Of a DNA stretch of 64,000 bases, positions 9,522-18,836 are shown one piece after another. The DNA is from Paraburkholderia piptadeniae (GTDB taxonomy: Bacteria; Pseudomonadota; Gammaproteobacteria; Burkholderiales; Burkholderiaceae), in assembly GCF_900007165.1 (NCBI RefSeq), contig NZ_CYGY02000034.1, forward strand, positions 62,001 through 126,000. Direction: 5' to 3'. Both the position numbers and the translations under genes were made by a program. The notes under the pieces are model-generated. The model was not told where the DNA came from, searched no databases, and was given only the letters and a program-made list of their open reading frames with translations. Position 1 is the stretch's first letter. Each line of letters opens with the position of its first letter.

Positions 9522-11072
9522 TTACTCCATCGACAGTTGCAGATGCAATTGCGACCGCGCGGTGCCGCCTTCGAGCGCTTCGCTCGCCGCGTCGCGGTCC
9601 GATTGCGCGGACGGCGCGAGGCGCGCGGATTCGATGCGGTCGAGATACTCGGTCGTCACGTCGCCGGTTATGTAGTTGCCGTCGAAACACGACGCCTCGA
9701 ATTCCTTCAGCGCCGGGTTGATGTCGCGCACCGCGCTCTTCAGCGCGTCGACATCCTGATAGACGAGGAAATCGGCGCCGATCAGCCGCGCCACGTCTTC
9801 GTCCGTACGGCCGTGCGCGACGAGTTCGCTGCGCGTCGGCATGTCGATGCCGTAGACGTTCGGGTACTTCACGGGCGGCGCCGCCGACGCGAAGATCACC
9901 TTGTTCGCGCCCGCATCGCGCGCCATCTGCACGATTTCGTGCGAGGTGGTGCCGCGCACGATCGAATCGTCGACGATCAGCACGTTCTTGCCCTTGAACT
10001 CGATGCCCATCGCGTTCAGCTTCTGGCGCACCGACTTCTTGCGCACCGCCTGACCCGGCATGATGAAGGTACGGCCCACATAACGGTTCTTGAAGAAGCC
10101 TTCGCGGTATTCGACGCCCAGCTTCGCCGCGACCTGCATCGCCGCCGGCCGCGACGAATCGGGAATCGGCATCACGACGTCGATCTTCACGTCCTTCGGC
10201 AGTTCGCGCAGGATCTTCTCGGCCAGATAGTCGCCCATGCGCAGACGCGCGTTGTAGACGGGCACGCCGTCGAGCACCGAGTCCGGACGCGCGAGATACA
10301 CGAGTTCGAAGATGCAGGGGTTCAGGCTCGGATTCGTCGCGCACTGCTGCGCGTGGAAATTGCCTTCGAAGTCGATGAAAACGGCTTCACCCGGCGCGAC
10401 GTCGCGCACGAATTCGAAGCCAATGCCTTCGATCGCCACCGATTCCGACGCCAGCATCCATTCCGTGCCCGACGCCGTTTCCAGCTTGCCGATGCACAGC
10501 GGACGGATGCCGAACGGGTCGCGGAAGCCGAGCAGGCCGTAGCCCGAAATCAGCGACACGATCGCGTACGAACCGCGCACGCGGCGGTGCACGCCCGACA
10601 CGGCCTTGAACAGCGCCGACGGATCGAGTTGCAGGCCCGAGCTCGTCGTTTGCAGCTCGTGAGCGAACACGTTCAGCAGCACTTCCGTGTCGGAGTTCGT
10701 GTTGATGTGGCGGCGATCGACGCGGTACATCTCGTCTTTCAGCTGCGGCCAGTTCGTGAGGTTGCCGTTGTGCGCGAGGATGATGCCGAACGGCGCGTTC
10801 ACATAGAACGGCTGTGCTTCCTCTTCGCTCGATGCGGAACCCGCCGTCGGGTAGCGCACCTGGCCGATGCCGCTCGTGCCGGGCAGGCTGCGCATGTTGC
10901 GCGTGCGGAACACGTCGCGCACCATGCCGTTGGCCTTGTGCATGTGGAAAGTGCTGCCGTTCGCCGTAGCGATGCCGGCCGCGTCCTGACCGCGGTGCTG
11001 CAGGAGCAGCAGGCTGTCATAGATCAGCTGGTTGACGGGAGACTGGGAAACTACGCCTACGATGCCGCACAT
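9522..11072 (-). CDS. purF: Amidophosphoribosyltransferase
   Basis: PurF commits PRPP to purine synthesis by transferring glutamine amide nitrogen. I chose the ATG at 11072 (516 aa) because it yields MCGIVGVV, whose Cys2 becomes the N-terminal nucleophile after Met removal; the longer frame to 11156 would bury it. The Ntn glutaminase half includes LLLQHRGQDAAGI and ILAHNGNLTNW. The phosphoribosyltransferase half has the PRPP-binding VLIVDDSIVRGTTS near residue 365. It lies 135 bp after cvpA, the usual purF partner in proteobacteria. Confidence 0.97.
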   Translation of the reverse strand: MCGIVGVVSQSPVNQLIYDSLLLLQHRGQDAAGIATANGSTFHMHKANGMVRDVFRTRNMRSLPGTSGIGQVRYPTAGSASSEEEAQPFYVNAPFGIILAHNGNLTNWPQLKDEMYRVDRRHINTNSDTEVLLNVFAHELQTTSSGLQLDPSALFKAVSGVHRRVRGSYAIVSLISGYGLLGFRDPFGIRPLCIGKLETASGTEWMLASESVAIEGIGFEFVRDVAPGEAVFIDFEGNFHAQQCATNPSLNPCIFELVYLARPDSVLDGVPVYNARLRMGDYLAEKILRELPKDVKIDVVMPIPDSSRPAAMQVAAKLGVEYREGFFKNRYVGRTFIMPGQAVRKKSVRQKLNAMGIEFKGKNVLIVDDSIVRGTTSHEIVQMARDAGANKVIFASAAPPVKYPNVYGIDMPTRSELVAHGRTDEDVARLIGADFLVYQDVDALKSAVRDINPALKEFEASCFDGNYITGDVTTEYLDRIESARLAPSAQSDRDAASEALEGGTARSQLHLQLSME

Positions 11073-11207
11073 GGCATGTCCTTCAAAGGGTACGAAATTC
11101 GAACAGTGGCGGTGCCGGGGAGGCAACCGCGCGCGCCGTGGTTCTGACTGCTTCATCCATCGGCCCGCCTTCTCTTCCGCTTTCGTCCTGCTGCGTGCAA
11201 CGCCTCG

Positions 11208-11702
11208 TTACACGTGGACGTAGGCGGCGAGCGTCTCGGGAAGCAGAGGCTTCAAGTCTCGAACGCCCTGCACGGCGTAGGGCCGCAGCAGCGCGTTGCG
11301 CCAGAATTCCTGTTTGGGCAATTCGGTCAAGCCAGCGAGGGCGACCAGAATCAGCACCAGTATGACCCCGCGTACGAGGCCGAACATCAGTCCAAGCGAG
11401 CGGTCCACGCCGCCCAGCCCGGAAACCTGCACCAGCCGGCTCAGCAGCGCATTCGCCACGCTAGCCACCAGTATCACGCCGATGACGATGGCCGCAAACG
11501 CGATCAGCCACTGCGTCAACGCGCCGCCCGGCCAGTTCGCCGGCACGAAAGGCACCAGCAGGCCAACAAAGCGCGCCGCCACCAGAAAGGCGACGACCCA
11601 GCCGATCAGCCCGAACACCTCGGACAGAAAGCCACGCCACGCTCCGCGCAGCGCCGACAGGCCGATCACCGCCATTACAGCGTAGTCGAATGCGGTGAAC
11701 AT
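11208..11702 (-). CDS. cvpA: CvpA family membrane protein
   Basis: This 164-residue inner-membrane protein has about four hydrophobic helices, for example YAVMAVIGLSALRGAWRG and FGLIGWVVAFLVAARF near the start. The ATG at 11702 (MFTAFDYAVM) lies 7 bp after the dedD stop and is preferred to the upstream frame start at 11735. CvpA is known from colicin V production in E. coli and is associated with envelope stress tolerance; its biochemical role is unclear. The dedD-cvpA-purF order is conserved in proteobacteria. Confidence 0.9.
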   Translation of the reverse strand: MFTAFDYAVMAVIGLSALRGAWRGFLSEVFGLIGWVVAFLVAARFVGLLVPFVPANWPGGALTQWLIAFAAIVIGVILVASVANALLSRLVQVSGLGGVDRSLGLMFGLVRGVILVLILVALAGLTELPKQEFWRNALLRPYAVQGVRDLKPLLPETLAAYVHV

Positions 11703-11709
11703 CACCGGC

Positions 11710-12636
11710 TTACTGCGCAGCGCCGTTGTTCGCACCCGACGTCAGGCCCGCCTCGCGCACCTTCGCGATAGCCGCCGACGCCGCCGCGCGATCCGCGAAC
11801 GGACCGGCACGCAACAAGGTGCGGGTCGAGCCGTCAGCCTGCTTGCGACGCTCGGTATATGCGGGCACACCCGCCGCTTTCAACTTGCTTGCCCACGTGT
11901 GCGCGCTGGCGTCGTCCTGGAACGCGCCCAGTTGGACCGCGAACCGGTTGCCGGGAGGCGCCGCGGGCGTGCCGGATTCGGTGCCCGAGGCGGCCGTTTG
12001 CACGGTGTCGGTGACGGCGGGCTTCTGTTCCGCCTTCTGTTCCGGTTTCGCTGCCGGTTTCGCTTCGGCTTGCGGCTTGGCAGCGGGCTTCGCGGCCAGA
12101 GCCGGTGTGTTGTTCGCGACGACGGCGGGCGCCTGCGGCTTCGCTGGCGTCACGGCGATCGGCGCGCTCCGGCTGTCATGCTGCGACGCGACGGCACCCG
12201 TTGCCGCCGTGCCCGACGCGGCGCGCGCAAGGCCCGACGCAGCCAGCGCGGCATCCGGCGCGGCGGGATTGTCGGGCGCGACGCCCGCTTGCGTGTCGGC
12301 GTCGTCTGTCGCGCGCGACTTCGGGATTGGGCGGCTGGGGATGTCGATGGAAATATCGTCGGTGACGGGCTTCGGATGCGAGTCGAGCACCATCGGCAGG
12401 ATCACGACGGCGGCGATCACCAGCGCGATTGCGCCAACCAGGCGGCGGCGCGCGCGCTGCTTTTCGGGAAGCGTGGGGTCGAGCATCATCGCATCGGCTT
12501 CGCCGGAACGGTCCGTGCGGCGGCTGCGCCGTTCGACCCGCTCAGCGCGCTCGGCACGACTGCCGCGACTGGAACTGGAATTTGCGCCGCGCCGCGTAGG
12601 TGCGTCGTCTTTCTTGCCGAACGAGAAAATACCCAT
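11710..12636 (-). CDS. dedD: SPOR domain cell-division protein, DedD-like
   Basis: A 308-residue bitopic inner-membrane protein. It has a charged N-terminus, one membrane segment at about residues 65-85 (LVGAIALVIAAVVILPMVL), a long Ala/Pro/Lys-rich periplasmic linker (about 110-225), and a C-terminal SPOR domain (about 228-305: FAVQLGAFQDDASAHTW, then LLRAGPFADRAAA). SPOR domains bind denuded septal peptidoglycan, which places the protein at the division site. It sits between folC and cvpA, 7 bp before cvpA. Confidence 0.88.
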   Translation of the reverse strand: MGIFSFGKKDDAPTRRGANSSSSRGSRAERAERVERRSRRTDRSGEADAMMLDPTLPEKQRARRRLVGAIALVIAAVVILPMVLDSHPKPVTDDISIDIPSRPIPKSRATDDADTQAGVAPDNPAAPDAALAASGLARAASGTAATGAVASQHDSRSAPIAVTPAKPQAPAVVANNTPALAAKPAAKPQAEAKPAAKPEQKAEQKPAVTDTVQTAASGTESGTPAAPPGNRFAVQLGAFQDDASAHTWASKLKAAGVPAYTERRKQADGSTRTLLRAGPFADRAAASAAIAKVREAGLTSGANNGAAQ

Positions 12637-12662
12637 GAATGGCTTGGTCGAGGCCCGCGCGT

Positions 12663-13973
12663 TCAGTGTTGCTGCGATTTACGGTAGGCCATTACGCCTG
12701 CAACCGTATAGAAGCTGCCGAAAACCACGATTCTATCATTGTCGGATGCCCGTTTTAGCGCATCCTGGAAAGCTTCCGCCGGTGTTGCAAAACGCGTGAC
12801 GCTGGAGTCAGGGCCTTCGGCGACGCCCACGTCGCGCAGCGCCGTTTCGAGCTCTTCCGCGCTCGCCGCGCGCGGCGTCGGCAGATCGGTCACGCACCAG
12901 TGGTCGATCTCGCCCTTCAGGTGCGCCACCACGCCCGCGATGTCCTTGTCGCGCATGGAGCCAAACACGGCGTAAGTGTACGGAAAATAGCCCATGTTGC
13001 CGAGATTTTGGCCCAACACGGCAGCGGCATGCGGATTATGCCCGACATCCAGCACGATCGACGGCTTGCCGGGCAGCACCTGGAAGCGTCCCGGCAATTC
13101 GACGTTGGCGAGACCCAGCCGGATATCCTGCGCCGACACGGGCAGACGGTCCCGCAGCGCTTCCAGCCCCGCCAGCGCCGCCGAGGTATTGATCAGCTGA
13201 TTCGCGCCGCGCAGCGCCGGATAGGCGAGCGCAGAACGGCGCATCGACGGGCCGATGTAGCTCCACTGCTGCCGCTCGCTGCCCGCCTGGCCTTCGTAGC
13301 GGAAATCGCGTCCGAACAGCCACAGGTCGGCGCCGATCTTTTCCGCATGGTCGATGAGCGTTTGCGGCGGAATGGGATCGGCGCAGATGGCCGGCTTGCC
13401 CGGCCGGAAAATGCCCGCCTTCTCGAAGCCGATTTTTTCGCGCGTATCGCCGAGGAAGTCAGTGTGATCGATGTCGATGCTCGTGATGATCGCGCAGTCG
13501 GTATCGAGGATATTCACGGCGTCGAGGCGCCCGCCGAGCCCCACTTCGAAAATCACCACGTCGAGGCCGCGCTCAGCGAACAGATGCATGATCGCGAGCG
13601 TCGTGAACTCGAAGTACGTCAGCGACACAGGCTCGGGCAGCGACCGGCGCGCCTGCTCGACGGCCTCGAAATGCGGCAGCAGCTCGGCATCCGTCGCCAT
13701 CTGGCCGTTGATCCGCGCGCGCTCGTTGAATGCGAGCAGATGCGGCGACGTGTGGCAACCGACGGAATAGCCGGCGCGCAGCAGGATCGACTCGAGAATC
13801 GCGCACGTCGACCCCTTGCCGTTCGTTCCGCCGACTGTGATGACCGGGCACGCGAACGACAGTTGCAGCGCGTCGCGCACCTGGCTGATGCGGGCGAGGC
13901 CCATGTCGATGCCGACGGGATGCGCGGATTCAAGATGCGTGAGCCACGCGTCGAGAGTGGGGAAAGTGGTCAT
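12663..13973 (-). CDS. folC: Dihydrofolate synthase / folylpolyglutamate synthase
   Basis: FolC adds glutamate to dihydropteroate and to reduced folates. The 436-residue Mur-ligase-like protein has the ATP loop TVGGTNGKGSTCAILES (about residues 45-62), FEVGLGGRLDAVNI, SIDHTDFLG-type metal/substrate segments (seen as IDIDHTDFLGDT) and the C-terminal LDVGHNPHAAAVLG. It is downstream of accD and 26 bp ahead of dedD, the usual proteobacterial order. Confidence 0.95.
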   Translation of the reverse strand: MTTFPTLDAWLTHLESAHPVGIDMGLARISQVRDALQLSFACPVITVGGTNGKGSTCAILESILLRAGYSVGCHTSPHLLAFNERARINGQMATDAELLPHFEAVEQARRSLPEPVSLTYFEFTTLAIMHLFAERGLDVVIFEVGLGGRLDAVNILDTDCAIITSIDIDHTDFLGDTREKIGFEKAGIFRPGKPAICADPIPPQTLIDHAEKIGADLWLFGRDFRYEGQAGSERQQWSYIGPSMRRSALAYPALRGANQLINTSAALAGLEALRDRLPVSAQDIRLGLANVELPGRFQVLPGKPSIVLDVGHNPHAAAVLGQNLGNMGYFPYTYAVFGSMRDKDIAGVVAHLKGEIDHWCVTDLPTPRAASAEELETALRDVGVAEGPDSSVTRFATPAEAFQDALKRASDNDRIVVFGSFYTVAGVMAYRKSQQH

Positions 13974-14015
13974 CGGATGAAACTGAAGTGCGGACCGGAA
14001 TTATCCTGGAAATGA

Positions 14016-14050
14016 CAACGCGCCGCTTGATTACCTCTCGCGGCGCGTTG
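14016..14050. terminator. Strong hairpin between accD and folC
   Basis: Perfect 11-bp arms CAACGCGCCGC (14016-14026) and GCGGCGCGTTG (14040-14050) flank a 13-nt loop. The only T tract (GTTTTTC, 14051 onward) follows the stem on the plus strand, whereas the flanking genes read on the minus strand. Read with the genes, the stem is followed by TCATTTCC. It may therefore be a weak attenuator for accD-folC, or may stop antisense transcription. Confidence 0.55.
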
Positions 14051-14105
14051 GTTTTTCTTACCGGCCGCGCGATTCAATTGCGCGACCGTTAGCGTGCACA
14101 AGCGT

Positions 14106-14978
14106 TCAGGCGACGGCGTCGGCCGGCTGGCGCGTCAGCAGCGCCATCAGTTTCGCCAGTTCTTCGCGCAGCTTGCGGCGGTCGACGATCATGTCGATCG
14201 CGCCCTTTTGCAGCAGGAATTCGGCGCGCTGGAAGCCTTCCGGCAGCTTTTCGCGCACCGTCTGCTCGATCACGCGCGGGCCGGCGAAGCCGATCAGCGC
14301 CTTCGGCTCGGCGATCACGACGTCGCCGAGGAACGCAAAGCTCGCCGACACGCCACCCATCGTCGGATCGGTCAGCACGGAAATGAACGGCAGCTTCGCT
14401 TCGGCGAGCTTGGTCAGCATGGCTGTGGTCTTGGCCATCTGCATCAGCGACAACAGGCTTTCCTGCATCCGCGCGCCGCCCGACGCGGTGAAGCAGATGA
14501 ACGGCACGTGCTGCTCGATCGCATTCTGCGCGCCGCGCGCGAAGCGCTCGCCAACCACGGAGCCCATCGAGCCGCCCATGAACGCGAACTCGAAGCACGC
14601 GACGACGACGGGCAGCGTGTGAATCGCGCCGCCCATCACGACCATCGCGTCGGTTTCGTCCGTCTCGTCCATCGCCTCTTTCAGGCGGTCGGGGTACTTG
14701 CGGCTGTCCTTGAACTTGAGCGCGTCGACGGGAAGGATTTCCTGGCCGATCTCATAACGGCCTTCCGGATCGAGCAAGCCGTCGAGCCGTTCGCGCGCGC
14801 CGATTCGCATGTGGTGATCGCACTTCGGGCAGACGTGCAGATTCGCCTCGACGTCGTTGCGATACAGCACCGCTTCGCACGACGGACACTTGATCCACAG
14901 CCCTTCCGGAATGCCCTTGCGGCTCTTCGGATCGGTTTGCTTGATTTTCGGCGGCAACAGTTTGTCGAGCCAGCTCAT
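14106..14978 (-). CDS. accD: Acetyl-CoA carboxylase carboxyltransferase subunit beta
   Basis: AccD pairs with AccA to move carboxyl from carboxybiotin to acetyl-CoA, giving malonyl-CoA for fatty-acid synthesis. The start at 14978 gives MSWLDKLLPPKIKQTD (290 aa), the usual N-terminus; an ATG six bases upstream is also possible. A four-Cys zinc ribbon is at C31, C34, C50 and C53 (KCPSCEAVL and HVCPKCDHH). The crotonase-fold part has FTASGGARMQESLLSLMQM and PTMGGVSASFAFLGD. It is downstream of trpA. Confidence 0.96.
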   Translation of the reverse strand: MSWLDKLLPPKIKQTDPKSRKGIPEGLWIKCPSCEAVLYRNDVEANLHVCPKCDHHMRIGARERLDGLLDPEGRYEIGQEILPVDALKFKDSRKYPDRLKEAMDETDETDAMVVMGGAIHTLPVVVACFEFAFMGGSMGSVVGERFARGAQNAIEQHVPFICFTASGGARMQESLLSLMQMAKTTAMLTKLAEAKLPFISVLTDPTMGGVSASFAFLGDVVIAEPKALIGFAGPRVIEQTVREKLPEGFQRAEFLLQKGAIDMIVDRRKLREELAKLMALLTRQPADAVA

Positions 14979-15063
14979 GGTCATTCCTTCCAGGGTTCGC
15001 GATACGCAAAGCGGCGCGGTCCGATCCGCGCCGCCAGCCCAACCGCGACAAAATTATTGTTTA

Positions 15064-15876
15064 TCAGGCAGTCGCGCCGATGCTGTCGATGGCCTGGCGA
15101 ATCTCGGTGATGAAATTCGTCAGCTTGCCGGCAGCGGACTCGGGTGCCGCTTCTTCGAGCAATTGCACGATACGGCTGCCGATCACGACGGCATCGGAAA
15201 CCTCGGCGACCGCGCGCGCCGACTGCGCGTCCCGAATGCCGAAACCGACGCCTACCGGCAGAGGCACGCGCGACTTGATGGCCGGGATTTTACCCGCGAT
15301 GCTCAAAACGTCCAGATTTGCAGCGCCCGTCACGCCCTTGAGCGATACATAGTAGACGTAACCGCTCGCGATTTTACCAACCTCGGCGATGCGCTCGTCA
15401 GTCGACGTAGGCGCGAGCAGGAAAATCGGATCGATCCCTGCCGCCTTCATTTTTTCGGCGAAGTTAGCCGATTCTTCCGGTGGATAGTCGACGACCAGCA
15501 CGCCGTCGACGCCCGCTTCCTTCGCAGCCGCTGCGAATGCGTCGGCGCCCATTCGCTCGATCGGGTTCGCGTAGCCCATCAGCACGACGGGCGTTGTGTC
15601 GTTGGTTTCGCGGAAGCGCTTTACGTCGGCGAGCACGTGCTTCAGCGATACGCCCTTCGCCAGCGCGCGCTCCGACGACTGCTGGATCACGGGGCCGTCG
15701 GCCATCGGATCGGAGAACGGCACGCCGAGCTCGATGACATCGGCGCCGCCCTCGGCAAGCGCGTGCATGAACTCGACGGTGCGCGCCGGGTCCGGGTCGC
15801 CGGCGGTGATGAACGGGATCAGGCCTTTCTTACCCTGCGCGGCCAGTGCCGCAAACGTCGATTGAATACGGGACAT
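15064..15876 (-). CDS. trpA: Tryptophan synthase alpha subunit
   Basis: TrpA cleaves indole-3-glycerol phosphate to indole for TrpB. The 270-residue TIM barrel shows IELGVPFSDPMADGPVIQ, with catalytic Glu49 and Asp60 at the same numbers as in the classical enzyme, and the phosphate-binding PVGVGFGIRDAQSA. It is separated from trpB by the DNA methyltransferase gene, whose stop lies 36 bp upstream; all are on the same strand and probably co-transcribed. Confidence 0.97.
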   Translation of the reverse strand: MSRIQSTFAALAAQGKKGLIPFITAGDPDPARTVEFMHALAEGGADVIELGVPFSDPMADGPVIQQSSERALAKGVSLKHVLADVKRFRETNDTTPVVLMGYANPIERMGADAFAAAAKEAGVDGVLVVDYPPEESANFAEKMKAAGIDPIFLLAPTSTDERIAEVGKIASGYVYYVSLKGVTGAANLDVLSIAGKIPAIKSRVPLPVGVGFGIRDAQSARAVAEVSDAVVIGSRIVQLLEEAAPESAAGKLTNFITEIRQAIDSIGATA

Positions 15877-15912
15877 GGAATTTTCTCGAAGTCGATGACT
15901 GCGCGGTTTGGC

Positions 15913-16824
15913 TCAGGCCGCCGAATCGGCGACGATTGCCTTGCCGCGAGAAACCGGTTTGGGCGGATTCGCCGCCAAACTGACGCGTTCTCGCGCTATC
16001 GCGCAGTAACTTTCATTGATCTCATAGCCGACGAATTCGCGCTTCTGGCGTGCGCAAGCGACGGCCGTCGTGCCGCTCCCCATGAATGGGTCGAGCACGC
16101 GGCCACCCGGCGGACAACTCGCAAGCACCATCCGCTCGACGATTTCGAGCGGTTTCTGAGTCGGGTGCGCGACCCGCTCGGCGTGCTGCCGATGGAGGCG
16201 CGAGACCGACCAGACGTCCTTCGGGTTGTAGCCGAGCTCCAGCCACTTGCTGCCTTCGAACAATTTGCGCGAACGCGCCTTCTTCGTGGCGGCATCGTAC
16301 GGGATGCGGACAGGATCGAGGTCGAAATAATAGTCTTTCGACATCGCGAAGTAACCGATGTTGTCGTGCACGGACGTGAAGCGGCGCGTCGTGCCGCCCA
16401 TGCTCGGCACGCGCCGGTCCCAGATGATCTCGTTGACCATCGTGAGCCTGCTCTTCAGAAACACGAAGATTTCCGGCGCGTACTGCCACGTGCAGAAGAT
16501 GTACAGCGAACCCGACGGCTTGAGCTTCGGAATGGCCAGATCGAGCCAGCCACGCGTCCATGCGAGGAAATCCTCGCCCGTGCGCATGTCCGAATCGTTG
16601 CCATAGTCCTTGCCCAGACCGTACGGCGGATCGGCGACGATCAGGTCGATCGAGCCATCCGGCAAATTCGCTGCCTCGGTCAGAAAATCGCGGTTCAGAA
16701 GCTCGATGCCAGCCGGTAGCGGCAGCAACGTTGCAGCGTCCGCCTGATGCGACACCTCGGCGACGCCTGCTTCGGCCTCGCCGTTCAGCGCGGGCGGCTG
16801 CGGCTCCTCGAACTCGTCGCGCAT
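15913..16824 (-). CDS. Orphan beta-class DNA methyltransferase (probable N6-adenine)
   Basis: A 303-residue SAM-dependent DNA methyltransferase. The catalytic motif IV, LIVADPPYGLG, is near the N-terminus. The SAM-binding motif I, RVLDPFMGSGTTAVA, is near the C-terminus, with the target-recognition region between; this is the order of beta-class N6-adenine/N4-cytosine enzymes. HPTQKPLEIVERM precedes motif I. No restriction gene is nearby, so it looks like an orphan regulatory methylase. It lies 11 bp after trpB and 36 bp before trpA, inside the tryptophan operon. From memory, the Burkholderia orphan methylase reported to recognise GTWWAC sits in a similar setting, but I cannot confirm orthology here. 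Confidence 0.88.
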   Translation of the reverse strand: MRDEFEEPQPPALNGEAEAGVAEVSHQADAATLLPLPAGIELLNRDFLTEAANLPDGSIDLIVADPPYGLGKDYGNDSDMRTGEDFLAWTRGWLDLAIPKLKPSGSLYIFCTWQYAPEIFVFLKSRLTMVNEIIWDRRVPSMGGTTRRFTSVHDNIGYFAMSKDYYFDLDPVRIPYDAATKKARSRKLFEGSKWLELGYNPKDVWSVSRLHRQHAERVAHPTQKPLEIVERMVLASCPPGGRVLDPFMGSGTTAVACARQKREFVGYEINESYCAIARERVSLAANPPKPVSRGKAIVADSAA

Positions 16825-16835
16825 CGCCGGGGCGC

Positions 16836-18029
16836 TCAGAACTGGATGCCCGATCGCTCGGCGACCGTGTGCATGTCCTTATCGCCCCGGCCCGACAGGT
16901 TCACCAGAAGGATTTTGTCCTTTGGCAACGTCGGCGCGAGCTTCGCCGCGTACGCGAGCGCGTGGCTCGACTCCAGCGCGGGAATGATGCCTTCGATGCG
17001 GCAGCAGTCATGGAACGCCTTGAGCGCCTCTTCGTCGGTGATGCCGACGTACTCCGCGCGGCCGCTGTCCTTGAGCCACGCGTGCTCAGGACCGACGCCC
17101 GGATAGTCGAGGCCCGCCGACACCGAATGCGTCTCGATGATCTGGCCGTTCTCGTCCTGCAGCAGATACGTGCGATTGCCGTGCAGCACGCCGGGGCTGC
17201 CGCCGATCAGCGACGCCGCGTGGCGCCCGGTATCGATGCCGTCTCCGGCTGCTTCCACGCCGATCAGCTTCACGGAAATGTCTTCAACGTACGGGTAAAA
17301 GATGCCCATCGCGTTCGAACCGCCGCCAACGCACGCGATCACGGCATCCGGCTGGCGACCCGTCAGTTCGGGCATCTGCACCTTGCACTCGTCGCCGATC
17401 ACGCGTTGGAAGTCCCGCACCATCATCGGATACGGATGCGGACCTGCCACCGTGCCGATGATGTAAAACGTGTTTTCGACGTTCGTGACCCAGTCGCGCA
17501 TCGCTTCGTTCAGCGCGTCCTTCAGCGTGCGCGAGCCCGATTCGACGGGCACGACGGTCGCGCCGAGCAGTTTCATCCGGTAGACGTTGGCGGCCTGGCG
17601 GCGAACGTCTTCGGCGCCCATGTACACGACGCATTCCATGCCGAAGCGCGCCGCGATCGTGGCCGTGGCGACGCCGTGCTGGCCCGCGCCCGTCTCCGCG
17701 ATCACGCGCGGCTTGCCCATGCGCTTCGCGAGCAGCGCCTGGCCGATTACGTTGTTCACCTTGTGCGCGCCCGTGTGGTTCAGGTCTTCGCGCTTCAGAT
17801 AAACCTGCGCGCCGCCGAGCAGTTCGCTCCAGCGTTGCGCGTGATAGACGGGGGAAGGACGACCGACGAAATACTTCAGTTCGCGATTGTATTCGGCGAT
17901 GAAGTCCGGGTCTTTGGAGTACTTTTCGTATGCTTTGCGCAGTTCGTCGAGCGCATGAATCAGCGTCTCGGCGACGAACACGCCGCCATATTGGCCGAAG
18001 TGGCCACGTTCATCGGGTAAGTTGTACAT
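16836..18029 (-). CDS. trpB: Tryptophan synthase beta subunit
   Basis: TrpB condenses indole with serine using PLP. The 397-residue protein carries EDLNHTGAHKVNNVIGQA with the PLP lysine at residue 90, the phosphate-binding CVGGGSNAMG, and SAGLDYPGVGPEHAWL. It is downstream of trpF and upstream of the methyltransferase. The frame starts at ATG 18029 (MYNLPDERGHFGQYGG), the usual TrpB beginning. Confidence 0.97.
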   Translation of the reverse strand: MYNLPDERGHFGQYGGVFVAETLIHALDELRKAYEKYSKDPDFIAEYNRELKYFVGRPSPVYHAQRWSELLGGAQVYLKREDLNHTGAHKVNNVIGQALLAKRMGKPRVIAETGAGQHGVATATIAARFGMECVVYMGAEDVRRQAANVYRMKLLGATVVPVESGSRTLKDALNEAMRDWVTNVENTFYIIGTVAGPHPYPMMVRDFQRVIGDECKVQMPELTGRQPDAVIACVGGGSNAMGIFYPYVEDISVKLIGVEAAGDGIDTGRHAASLIGGSPGVLHGNRTYLLQDENGQIIETHSVSAGLDYPGVGPEHAWLKDSGRAEYVGITDEEALKAFHDCCRIEGIIPALESSHALAYAAKLAPTLPKDKILLVNLSGRGDKDMHTVAERSGIQF

Positions 18030-18089
18030 ATTCCGTCACTCTTCTCAGTGTGCCGCCGCCTGCGCGTCGCGCGCGGCGCGGCCTGGGAA

Positions 18090-18836
18090 TCATCCGGCGT
18101 CCGCTTCGCGCACTGCGCGCACGAACGCCGCCATCCGGGCGTGATCTTTCACGCCCTTTGCGCCCGGCACCTCGATGCCGCTCGAGACATCGACCGCGTA
18201 CGGGCGCACGCGATGAATCGCATCACTGACGTTTTGCGTGTTCAACCCACCACTCAAAACGGCCCGACGCGCGAGCTCTGCTGGAATAAGTGACCAATCG
18301 AAGACCTTCCCGCCGCCGCCATAGCCTTCGACATGAGTGTCGAACATAAGACCGCTGGCGGCTGAATAGTTAAGGGCTGATTTTATCAAATCGGCCGGTT
18401 GAGTATCGGGCGCAATTCGCAGAGCGCGCAACCAAGGCAAACCCGCAATGCCCGCCAGTTTCTCGCACTGCTCGGGCGTTTCGTCGCCGTGAAACTGGAG
18501 CATCGTCAGCGGCACGTTGCAGGTGACTTCGTCGAACCAATCCGGCGTCGGATTCACGAACAGCCCGACCACCGACACGAACGGCGGCACGACGCGCGTC
18601 ATCTCGACGGCTTGCGCGACGCTCAACGCGCGCGGGCTGGGCGGGTAGAACACGAGGCCGATCGCGTCGGCGCCCAAGGCAACGGCATGCGCGACGTCGG
18701 CGGCGTTGCCGAGCCCGCACAGCTTGATGCGCGTACGGTGCGGAACGGATTCGTTGGCGGGCGAGACGCTTGCGGCCTGATTATCGGCGGTAACGGCAGC
18801 GGAAACGGCGGGATCGGCGGATTTGGCGGAAGTCAT
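18090..18836 (-). CDS. trpF: Phosphoribosylanthranilate isomerase
   Basis: TrpF isomerises phosphoribosylanthranilate to CdRP in tryptophan synthesis. I chose the ATG at 18836 (248 aa) because it overlaps the truA stop as ATGA. About 38 unconserved Ala/Ser-rich residues precede the barrel. Core motifs are RIKLCGLGNAADV, GADAIGLVFYPPSPRAL, AVLSGGLNTQNV and AVDVSSGIEVPGAKG. The catalytic Cys is in KLCG and the catalytic Asp in DVSSG. Next in line is trpB, 60 bp on. Confidence 0.95.
   Translation of the reverse strand: MTSAKSADPAVSAAVTADNQAASVSPANESVPHRTRIKLCGLGNAADVAHAVALGADAIGLVFYPPSPRALSVAQAVEMTRVVPPFVSVVGLFVNPTPDWFDEVTCNVPLTMLQFHGDETPEQCEKLAGIAGLPWLRALRIAPDTQPADLIKSALNYSAASGLMFDTHVEGYGGGGKVFDWSLIPAELARRAVLSGGLNTQNVSDAIHRVRPYAVDVSSGIEVPGAKGVKDHARMAAFVRAVREADAG

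Noticed and set aside
9453..11147. Plus-strand open frame opposite purF
   Set aside because: Antisense shadow of purF, rich in Arg and His, with no recognisable motif or ribosome site.
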